Positions 41,945-47,486 of a stretch of DNA of 47,486 nt are shown in pieces. Below the pieces are notes generated by a model. That model had not been told where the DNA came from. It saw only the letters and a list, made by a program, of their open reading frames with translations, and did no database searches. Numbering within the stretch: position 1 is the first letter of the stretch; each line of letters opens with the position of its first letter. The DNA comes from Chloroflexota bacterium (lineage in GTDB: Bacteria > Chloroflexota > Anaerolineae > Anaerolineales > Villigracilaceae). The position numbers were made by a program, and so were the translations under genes. The DNA lies in contig QMIW01000024.1 of NCBI GenBank assembly GCA_024434165.1, positions 1 to 47,486 of the forward strand, read 5' to 3'.

Positions 41945-43281
41945 AAATCGTCTACCTTGCAACCGGCGCGGCGAACATGTATTGCGGCAGCTGCATGCAC
42001 GATAATGCGCTCGCCGCCGGGATGAAGGATGCGGGCGAAGACGTCAGCCTGTTTACGTTGTACACGCCGATGCGTCTCGATGAAGAAGCGGTCGGCGAAA
42101 AGCAGATCCTTTACGGCGGCATCAAAGCCTACATGATGCAGCGCTTCCCGAATCCCTTCCCGGGGCGGGATTTGCTGATGCGCCTGGCGGGTTCGCAATT
42201 CCTGCACCGCCTGATGCCCCATTTCGACATCGGCTCGGCAGTGGACCCGGTGGCAAACGCCGAGTTGACCATTTCCATGCTGAGGGGCGAGCAGGGCAAC
42301 CAAAAGGAACTGCTGCAGGAACTCATCGAGTGGATTCGAAAACATTACCAGCCCGATGTCATCCACGTCACCAACGCGCTGATGATCGGCGTCGTCCGTG
42401 AATTGAAGCGTTCGCTGAACATCCCCATCACCTGCGGCTTGCACGGCGAAGACATTTTCCTCGAAGGCTTGCCGCCGCAATATCAGAACGAGGCGCTTGC
42501 CTTGATCCGCGACCGCGCGCACGACGTGGACCGCTTCCTCGCCATCAGTTCGTATTACGGCGACATGTTCTCGAAGTGGGTGGGCATTGACCCGGACAAG
42601 ATAGATGTGGTCTACCCGGGTATCGCCCTGAACGATTACCGCGATTTGACTCCCGACCCATCCGCCGCCCGCCCGCTGACGATTGGATTCCTCGCGCGCT
42701 TCGTCCCGGAAAAGGGGCTGCATCTGCTCGTGGATGCTTTTGCCACCCTTGTGCGTTCCGGCGAATTCCCCAACCTGCAGCTGCTCGCGGGCGGATACAT
42801 GAGCCGCGCCTACAAGACGTATATTGACGGCATCCGCAAGAAGATAAAAAGCAGCGGTCTCGAAGAGCGCATCCACCTGCTCGGCACGCTGGACCGCGCT
42901 CAAAAGTTGAACCTCTTCCGCCGGATGGATGTGTTCTCCGTCCCCGCGCCGTACCGCGAGCCAAAGGGAATCTCCATCCTTGAGGCGCTTGCCGCCGGCG
43001 TGCCGGTCGTCCAGCCGGAGCATGGCTCCTACCCCGAATGGATTCGAGCCACGCAGGGCGGTCTGCTGTGCCGGCCCAACGACAGCCTCGACCTGGCGGA
43101 GAAACTCGCCGTCCTCCTGCGCGACGCGGCGCTGCGCAAGCGGCTCGGCCGGCAGGGGCGGCAGGCGGTCTTTGAAAAATTCTCCTCTGAAGCCATGGCA
43201 TCCGCCACGCTGGATGTAATGCGGAAGTTGAAAGAACCGCAGGCAATCGCCTCCAAACTCCCCCTTGACGCATCTCGATGA
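41941..43281 (+). CDS. Family 4 glycosyltransferase (GT-B)
   Basis: 446 residues. The acceptor-side domain starts KIVYLATGAANMYCGSCMHD, with an unusual Cys pair (Cys15 and Cys18) beside the glycine loop. The donor-side domain has LTIGFLARFVPEKGLHLLVD, IHLLGTLDRAQKLNLFRRMD and VPAPYREPKGISILEALAAG, where EPKGISILEA is the GT4 donor motif. The -35 element of the aromatic operon lies in its last codons. Coupled to the preceding methyltransferase, it could glycosylate a lipid or other small acceptor. Confidence 0.87.
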   Translation: MKIVYLATGAANMYCGSCMHDNALAAGMKDAGEDVSLFTLYTPMRLDEEAVGEKQILYGGIKAYMMQRFPNPFPGRDLLMRLAGSQFLHRLMPHFDIGSAVDPVANAELTISMLRGEQGNQKELLQELIEWIRKHYQPDVIHVTNALMIGVVRELKRSLNIPITCGLHGEDIFLEGLPPQYQNEALALIRDRAHDVDRFLAISSYYGDMFSKWVGIDPDKIDVVYPGIALNDYRDLTPDPSAARPLTIGFLARFVPEKGLHLLVDAFATLVRSGEFPNLQLLAGGYMSRAYKTYIDGIRKKIKSSGLEERIHLLGTLDRAQKLNLFRRMDVFSVPAPYREPKGISILEALAAGVPVVQPEHGSYPEWIRATQGGLLCRPNDSLDLAEKLAVLLRDAALRKRLGRQGRQAVFEKFSSEAMASATLDVMRKLKEPQAIASKLPLDASR

Positions 43282-43293
43282 CAGGCATAGAAT
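43265..43293 (+). promoter_or_regulatory. Strong sigma-70 type promoter of the aromatic operon
   Basis: TTGACG at 43265-43270, exactly 17 bases, then TAGAAT at 43288-43293. The -35 overlaps the 3' end of the upstream glycosyltransferase gene. Transcription would begin at about 43300, only a few bases before the ATG of the leader ORF at 43304. Confidence 0.75.
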
Positions 43294-43303
43294 AGCGCCC
43301 AAT

Positions 43304-43381
43304 ATGCTTAAGTCCGCCCGCTGGTTTGCGTTTTATTTTTATTACGGTTTCCGAGGTTCGGTTGCCGTTGGTGGCGCTTAA
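43304..43381 (+). CDS. Aromatic-rich leader peptide of the aro operon
   Basis: A 25-codon ORF (ATG 43304, TAA 43379-43381). Residues 7-16 read WFAFYFYYGF: one Trp, four Phe and three Tyr, eight of ten aromatic. The second half (residues 17-25) is plain Arg, Gly, Ser, Val and Ala. It lies between a consensus-like promoter and a strong terminator hairpin, and the genes beyond that make chorismate and tyrosine/phenylalanine precursors. This is the layout of amino acid attenuation: ribosome stalling at the aromatic codons when charged tRNA is scarce would favour read-through. There is no ribosome binding site and the start codon lies about 3-4 bases from the predicted transcription start, so translation would be leaderless. 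An alternative antiterminator fold was not resolved by eye. Confidence 0.78.
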   Translation: MLKSARWFAFYFYYGFRGSVAVGGA

Positions 43382-43409
43382 GTAAACAGAGATTAAACCT
43401 GTTCACCTA

Positions 43410-43445
43410 AAGAGCGAGACCACGACGGTCTCGCTCTTTTATTTT
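43410..43445 (+). terminator. Attenuator terminator hairpin
   Basis: A perfect 12-bp stem (43410-43421 with 43427-43438, AAGAGCGAGACC paired to GGTCTCGCTCTT) with a 5-base loop, followed by a T-rich run TTTTATTTT. It lies 28 bases after the leader-peptide stop and 64 bases before aroH. Confidence 0.85.
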
Positions 43446-43508
43446 CTCCTCGCTTCCCCCTTTTCCAAAAATGGGAGAGGGCCGGGGTGAGAGTTTTAGG
43501 AGACCCTT

Positions 43509-43880
43509 ATGCCCATCCGTGGAATTCGCGGCGCGACCACCGCCGCCGCAGACGAGCCCGAACTCATCCTCGAAGCCACCCGCGAACTGCTCGAGGAAAT
43601 CCTCGCCGAAAACAGCGACATGCGCCCCGAAGACATTGCCAGCGCCTTCTTCACCGTCACCGACGACCTCGCCTCCACCTTCCCGGCGCAGGCAGCCCGC
43701 CAAATGGGCTGGGACCTCGTCCCGATGCTGTGCGCGCGTGAAATCCCCGTGCCGGGCAGCCTGCCCAGGGTGATTCGCGTGCTCGTTCATTGGAACACGG
43801 AAGTACTACAATCAGAAGTGACGCACGTCTATTTGCGTGACGCCGTAAGGCTAAGACCCGATTTGGTCTCGGCGCAGTGA
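43509..43880 (+). CDS. aroH: Chorismate mutase, AroH type
   Basis: 123 residues, the normal length of the monofunctional AroH family (Bacillus type). RGIRGATTAAADEPELILEA at the N terminus carries the conserved Arg-Gly segment, followed by IASAFFTVTDDLASTFPAQA, MGWDLVPMLCAREIPVPGSL and RVIRVLVHWNT, the ordered motifs of the trimeric alpha/beta enzyme. It converts chorismate to prephenate. AGGAG precedes the ATG. A CCCCTTTTCC/GGGAGAGGG inverted segment related to the core of the family 1 element lies between the attenuator and this gene. A period-eight array begins four bases after its stop. Confidence 0.9.
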   Translation: MPIRGIRGATTAAADEPELILEATRELLEEILAENSDMRPEDIASAFFTVTDDLASTFPAQAARQMGWDLVPMLCAREIPVPGSLPRVIRVLVHWNTEVLQSEVTHVYLRDAVRLRPDLVSAQ

Positions 43881-43883
43881 GAG

Positions 43884-43990
43884 TGTAAAAACGTACACAC
43901 GTACACATGTAAACACGTAGACACGCTCCACTATCTTGTGTACCTGTATACCTGTCTACCTATATACCTGCGTACTTGCATACCTGCCTG
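43884..43990. repeat. Eight-base periodic array with two inverted arms
   Basis: The left arm (43884-43923) has five units (TGTAAAAA, CGTACACA twice, TGTAAACA, CGTAGACA). The right arm (43935-43990) has seven units (CTTGTGTA, CCTGTATA, CCTGTCTA and so on) at exact eight-base steps. The arms are inverted relative to each other (TACACA against TGTGTA) and flank an 11-base centre. It fills nearly all of the aroH-aroF gap. Confidence 0.75.
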
Positions 43991-44012
43991 CTTTCCACAA
44001 GGAGAAACCACC

Positions 44013-45059
44013 ATGATCATCATAATGAAATCCAACTACACCCCGCAGCAACTCGAAGCCGTCGTTGCGGCTGTCCGCGCGCACGGATTGACCCCGCACA
44101 TCACCTACGGGGTCGAGACCGCCATCGTTGCCGCTGTCGGGGAGTTCCATGTCTCGTCGCTGGACCCGTTCGAAGTCCTCGAAGGAGTCGAGAGCGTGAA
44201 GCGCATCTCCCAGCCGTTCAAACTCGGCTCGCGCCAGGTCCACCCCCAGAATACCGTCTTCCCCATTGACGGCTTCAGCGTCGGCGGCGAGGACATCGTC
44301 CTGATCGCAGGACCGTGCGCGGTGGAGTCGCGCAGCCAGATTTTGGAAACCGCTCACGCGGTGAGAGAGGCGGGCGCGAACGCCCTGCGCGGCGGGGTCT
44401 TCAAACCGCGCACATCCCCATACTCGTTCCAGGGTCTCGGCGAGGAGGGGCTCGAATATCTCGCCGAGGCGCGCGAGCAGACGGGCATGCCCATCGTGGT
44501 CGAGATCATGTCGCAGACCCAGCTCGAACTCATGCTGAACTATGTGGATGTCTTTCAAGTCGGCGCGCGCAACATGCAAAACTTCAACCTCCTGCGCGCG
44601 CTCGGTGAAACGCGCAAGACGGTGCTGCTCAAACGCGGCTTGAGCGCGACCATCGAGGAACTGCTCATGTCCGCCGAATATCTTCTCGCGGGCGGCAACA
44701 AGCAGGTCATCCTGTGCGAACGCGGCATCCGCACGTTCGAGACCTCCACGCGCAACACCACCGACATCAACGCGATTCCCGTTTTGAAACATCTTACGCA
44801 CCTGCCCGTCATCCTCGACCCGTCGCACGCCACCGGCCACGCCGATTACGTCGCCGCGATTGCGCGCGCCGCCATTGCCGCAGGCGCCGACGGGCTCATC
44901 GTCGAGGTCCACCCCGATCCCGCCCATGCGGTTTCCGACGGCAAGCAATCGCTCAAGCCCGAAAAGTTCGCCGAGATGGTCAAACAAGTCAAAGCCATTG
45001 CCGAGGTCATGGGGCGCCGCATCGCACCCATCAGGAAGTCCGTTGCGGTTGGATGGTAA
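44013..45059 (+). CDS. aroF: 3-deoxy-7-phosphoheptulonate synthase (type I-beta, with N-terminal regulatory domain)
   Basis: 348 residues. Residues 1-70 form a ferredoxin-like domain ([20 protein letters not shown]) as in the Thermotoga-type DAHP synthases, where it confers feedback control by aromatic amino acids. The barrel has [77 protein letters not shown] and [13 protein letters not shown]. It condenses phosphoenolpyruvate with erythrose 4-phosphate. ATG 44013 follows AAGGAGA; the frame is open further upstream through the periodic array, which is not protein-like. Confidence 0.94.
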   Translation: MIIIMKSNYTPQQLEAVVAAVRAHGLTPHITYGVETAIVAAVGEFHVSSLDPFEVLEGVESVKRISQPFKLGSRQVHPQNTVFPIDGFSVGGEDIVLIAGPCAVESRSQILETAHAVREAGANALRGGVFKPRTSPYSFQGLGEEGLEYLAEAREQTGMPIVVEIMSQTQLELMLNYVDVFQVGARNMQNFNLLRALGETRKTVLLKRGLSATIEELLMSAEYLLAGGNKQVILCERGIRTFETSTRNTTDINAIPVLKHLTHLPVILDPSHATGHADYVAAIARAAIAAGADGLIVEVHPDPAHAVSDGKQSLKPEKFAEMVKQVKAIAEVMGRRIAPIRKSVAVGW

Positions 45060-45061
45060 TC

Positions 45062-45940
45062 ATGGAGGATGGCTTTTCGCTGAAGGATTCGACCGTTGGG
45101 ATCGTTGGATTGGGACTCATGGGCGGTTCGCTCGCCATGAGCCTGAAAGGGAAGTGTGCCCGCCTGATCGGATACGATACGCATCCTCCCACGCTCGAAG
45201 TTGCTCTTTCCAAAGGAATCGTTGACCACGCTGAGATGTTATTCCCCTCTCCCACAGGGGGAGGGGAAAGGGGAGAGGGCAAAGTCAACCTCCTCATCCT
45301 TGCGACACCTGTGCCTTCTATCGTCAACTTTCTCCAACAGTTATCGGTCTCTGAGCTCAAATCCCCGATCATCATCCTGGACATCGGCTCCACAAAACGC
45401 GACATCCTTCGAGCCATGTCTGCCCTGCCCGAAAACTTCGACCCCCTCGGCGGGCATCCCATTTGCGGCAGGGAAAAACTCGGTTTGGAAAATGCGGACG
45501 CTAACTTATATCAAAACGCGCCATTCGTCATCACTCCTCTTGAACGCACCACGCAACACGCACTACGCATCGCTCGGCAGCTTGTCTCAGCCCTCGGCGC
45601 AAAATATATTGAAATGAACGCCGACGATCACGACCGCATCCTTGCCTCCACGAGTCACCTGCCTTTTTTGCTGGCATCCGCCCTTGTCCATTCCACTGCG
45701 CATGACTTTGCTCCCCTCACCGGACCCGGCTTCCGCTCGACATCCCGCCTCGCAGGGACTCCTTCAAGCATGATGTTGGGAATTCTCAAATCCAATCGAG
45801 ATAATGTTCTAAGTGCATTGTCCGCATTTCAAGAGCAACTTGCTCGAATCAAACTCTCGCTCATGGCTGAAGATTACACGGCGCTCGAAAACATTCTCAA
45901 CCAATCCCAAGCCGACTATCTTGCACTGGTGGATGGGTAG
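45062..45940 (+). CDS. tyrA: Prephenate dehydrogenase
   Basis: 292 residues from ATG 45062 (295 from an in-frame ATG at 45053 that overlaps the aroF stop). STVGIVGLGLMGGSLAMSLK is the NAD-binding motif; LILATPVPSIVNFLQQL, ILDIGSTKRDI, DPLGGHPICGREKLGLENA (catalytic His region) and DHDRILASTSHLPFLLASAL follow in family order. It oxidises prephenate to 4-hydroxyphenylpyruvate. Between ALSKGIVDHAEML and VNLLILATP lies FPSPTGGGERGEGK, encoded by DNA at about 45239-45285 that matches the CCCTCTCCC/GGGGAGAGGG repeat core seen in non-coding DNA here; homologues usually have a short plain loop. The TAG stop belongs to a periodic array unit. Confidence 0.9.
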   Translation: MEDGFSLKDSTVGIVGLGLMGGSLAMSLKGKCARLIGYDTHPPTLEVALSKGIVDHAEMLFPSPTGGGERGEGKVNLLILATPVPSIVNFLQQLSVSELKSPIIILDIGSTKRDILRAMSALPENFDPLGGHPICGREKLGLENADANLYQNAPFVITPLERTTQHALRIARQLVSALGAKYIEMNADDHDRILASTSHLPFLLASALVHSTAHDFAPLTGPGFRSTSRLAGTPSSMMLGILKSNRDNVLSALSAFQEQLARIKLSLMAEDYTALENILNQSQADYLALVDG

Positions 45941-46015
45941 ACAGGTACACACGGAAACAGGTACACAAGTCTCCAATCGCTAATTCTCCAATTCTCTCTT
46001 CCACCAATTACTTCC
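45936..46015. repeat. Periodic arrays (eight-base, then seven-base) between tyrA and aroA
   Basis: Four units of eight (GGTAGACA, GGTACACA, CGGAAACA, GGTACACA), starting inside the last codons of tyrA so that TAG is part of the first unit, are followed by six units of seven (GTCTCCA, ATCGCTA, ATTCTCC, AATTCTC and so on) up to the aroA start. No ribosome binding site for aroA can be seen in it. Confidence 0.65.
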
Positions 46016-47392
46016 ATGCGTATCCTCCCCATCCTCCATCCCCTCAACGCCGCCGTCCGTGTGCCTGGTTCGAAGTCCCTCACCAACCGCGCCTTGTTGG
46101 TTGCCGCCCTCGCAAATGGACAAACCCGCCTCGTCAACGCGCTCTTCTCCGACGACTCGCGCTACTTTGCCCAAGCCCTGCAAACCCTCGGCTTTGACGT
46201 TCAACTTGACGAAGCCGCCTCCGAAATGACCGTCACCGGGTTGGGCGGGAAAATCCCGGCAAAGAAGGCTGAACTTTTCATCGGCAATGCAGGGACAGCC
46301 GCCCGGTTTCTCTCCGCGTTTCTCACGCTCGGCAGCGGCGAATACATTCTCGACGGCGATGCCAGGATGCGCGAACGCCCCATCGGCGATTTGGTGGAAT
46401 CTTTGTCTCATTTGGGTTGCAGCATTCGACCAGTGAAACAAGAGGACGATAGACCATTGACCGCAGACCATCGTCCCCCGTCCATGGTCCATGGTCAAAT
46501 TTCCCCTCCCCTCAAAATCATCGCCTCGGGCCTCCCCGGCGGAAAGACCAAAATCGCAGGCAGCATCTCCTCCCAATTCCTCTCCGCCCTGCTCATGGTC
46601 GCTCCCTACGCCCGGACTCCCATCGAAATCGAACTCACCACCGACCTCAACTCCAAACCCTACGTGGACATGACCCTGGCCGTCATGCGGGACTTCGGTG
46701 TGGAAGTGAAACGCAGCGGCTATCAATCCTTCTCCGTGCCAATTACTACTTACCAATTACCAATTCCCAATCTCCAGTCTCTAAGCGCTGCTTCTCCAGG
46801 TCTCAAATTATCCCCCTCAAACTACACCATCGAAAGTGATGCCTCCGCCGCCTCCTACTTCTTCGCCGCGCCAGCCATCTGCGGCGGGACAGTGAAAGTG
46901 AAAAACATCTCGCGCAATTCAAAGCAGGGCGATATTGCCTTCCTCGATATACTTCAAAAAATGGGTTGTACGGTGACCGAGTCAGATAACTCGATCATGG
47001 TCCATCGTCCATCGTCCATCGCCGGGCTTGACATAAACATGCGCGATATCCCGGATACCGCCCAGACCCTTGCCGCCATTGCGCCGTTTGCGGCATCCCC
47101 CACACGGATTCGCGGCATCGCCTCCGCCCGCCTCAAAGAAACGGACCGCATCCATGCAGCCTGCACCGAACTGGGGAGACTCGGCGTCCGCGTGGAGGAG
47201 CATGAAGATGGAATGACCATCTATCCCGTCGAAACGATGCGTCCCGCCGTCATCCAGACTTACAACGATCACCGCATGGCGATGGCGTTCTCACTCATCG
47301 GTCTGCGCTTCGACGGCGTCACAATTGAAAATCCGTCCTGCGTCTCAAAGACCTTTCCCGATTTTTTCCAGGTTTTAGAATCGTTGCGTTAA
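46016..47392 (+). CDS. aroA: 3-phosphoshikimate 1-carboxyvinyltransferase (EPSP synthase)
   Basis: 458 residues, about 30 longer than usual. VPGSKSLTNRALLVAALANG, FIGNAGTAARFLSAFLTLG, DGDARMRERPIGDLVESLSH, SSQFLSALLMVAPYA, ESDASAASYFFAAPAI, DIPDTAQTLAAIAPFAA and RLKETDRIHA are the ordered family motifs, so the enzyme joins shikimate 3-phosphate and phosphoenolpyruvate. Three stretches of seven-base periodic DNA lie inside the frame: 46445-46500, 46740-46781 and 46993-47020. They encode loops between conserved motifs and account for the extra length. The 42-base insert is a multiple of three. The TAA stop is supplied by the TTAA end of a family 2 element. An ATG with no clear ribosome binding site suggests coupling to tyrA. 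Confidence 0.92.
   Translation: MRILPILHPLNAAVRVPGSKSLTNRALLVAALANGQTRLVNALFSDDSRYFAQALQTLGFDVQLDEAASEMTVTGLGGKIPAKKAELFIGNAGTAARFLSAFLTLGSGEYILDGDARMRERPIGDLVESLSHLGCSIRPVKQEDDRPLTADHRPPSMVHGQISPPLKIIASGLPGGKTKIAGSISSQFLSALLMVAPYARTPIEIELTTDLNSKPYVDMTLAVMRDFGVEVKRSGYQSFSVPITTYQLPIPNLQSLSAASPGLKLSPSNYTIESDASAASYFFAAPAICGGTVKVKNISRNSKQGDIAFLDILQKMGCTVTESDNSIMVHRPSSIAGLDINMRDIPDTAQTLAAIAPFAASPTRIRGIASARLKETDRIHAACTELGRLGVRVEEHEDGMTIYPVETMRPAVIQTYNDHRMAMAFSLIGLRFDGVTIENPSCVSKTFPDFFQVLESLR
46445..46500. repeat. Seven-base periodic array inside aroA
   Basis: Eight units at seven-base spacing switch midway from a GACC-type (GACCATT, GACCATC) to the complementary GTCC-type (GTCCATG twice), forming an inverted array. 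It shares its consensus with the array at 39022-39110. It is translated as part of a loop of about 19 residues. Confidence 0.7.
46740..46781. repeat. Second seven-base periodic array inside aroA
   Basis: Six units at seven-base spacing (CAATTAC, TACTTAC, CAATTAC, CAATTCC, CAATCTC, CAGTCTC), 42 bases in all and so frame-neutral. It encodes the stretch around ITTYQLPIPNLQSL, which has no counterpart in typical EPSP synthases. Confidence 0.7.
46993..47020. repeat. Third seven-base periodic array inside aroA
   Basis: GATCATG is followed by three copies of GTCCATC at exact seven-base spacing. It encodes part of a loop before GLDINMRDIPD and has the same unit as the array at 39022-39110. Confidence 0.6.
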
Positions 47393-47486
47393 GTAGTCGG
47401 TCGAAATAAATTTTACAAAAATACGCTCCCGGCGGCGTCCCCGCCGCCGAGGACGGCGGCATGAGCAGGAATTTGTTTTCTAAAAA
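47389..47486. mobile_element. TTAA-ended GC-hairpin element, family 2, copy C (cut by the window end)
   Basis: It starts GTTAAGTAGTCGGTCG at the aroA stop codon, continues with the same A+T segment (AAATAAATTTTACAAAAA), the GC-rich core and the GGAATTTGTTTTCTAAAAA segment found in copies A and B, and is still incomplete at 47486. Its first TTAA contains the TAA of aroA. Confidence 0.72.

Noticed and set aside
43884-43990. Possible CRISPR-like array between aroH and aroF
   Set aside because: Units are 8 bases with no spacers and no cas genes; it is a short-period degenerate array.

Overview
The window reads as chromosomal DNA from a high-GC environmental bacterium, most likely an Anaerolineae-type member of the Chloroflexota. 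This is an inference from the gene families: an NBR1-type/CAP lipoprotein, a translin-like protein, a DUF3467-type protein, a DUF4349 lipoprotein and dense small intergenic repeats. No rRNA, tRNA, CRISPR array or transposase gene was found. The first ~430 bases do not fit the rest. They hold a C-terminal fragment and a signal-peptide gene start that runs straight into the middle of a sigma-70 factor, which suggests an assembly chimera or a recombination junction.

Positions 1946-23747 form one long, tightly coupled plus-strand cluster of 19 genes for a complex surface polysaccharide. It has a GT-C transferase, many GT2 and GT4 glycosyltransferases, an FAD-dependent mutase-like oxidoreductase, a Wzm/Wzt-type ABC exporter, a sulfotransferase, a Gfo/Idh/MocA dehydrogenase, an SDR and a NodB-type deacetylase. 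It also encodes an 861-residue fusion of pyruvyltransferase-like, GT2 and methyltransferase-like domains. Stop/start overlaps are the rule.

Positions 24025-36926 hold small units on both strands: a CAP lipoprotein; a large, apparently degenerate DNA-methylase-like protein; a DPM1-like GT2; two signalling proteins with degenerate receivers; a propeller-TM-TPR protein; a translin/DUF3467/ssb set; cytochrome b561; and a cupin. Positions 37144-41053 (minus strand) carry rsmG, a DUF4349 lipoprotein, a metallophosphoesterase and coaBC. Positions 41273-43281 carry a methyltransferase plus GT4 pair.

Positions 43265-47392 are an aromatic amino acid operon, aroH-aroF-tyrA-aroA. It is preceded by a strong promoter, a 25-codon ORF with 8 aromatic residues within codons 7-16, and a 12-bp terminator hairpin. 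This is the layout of a transcription attenuator, and the leader peptide would be translated almost without a 5' UTR.

The intergenic DNA is unusual. Two families of TTAA-ended inverted-repeat elements occur, one of which supplies the stop codons of two genes. There are also many degenerate arrays of 7-, 8- or 9-base units, often arranged as inverted arms, crowded at gene 3' ends and, in aroA, lying inside the open reading frame. The attenuator and these periodic arrays are the strongest candidates for something undescribed.
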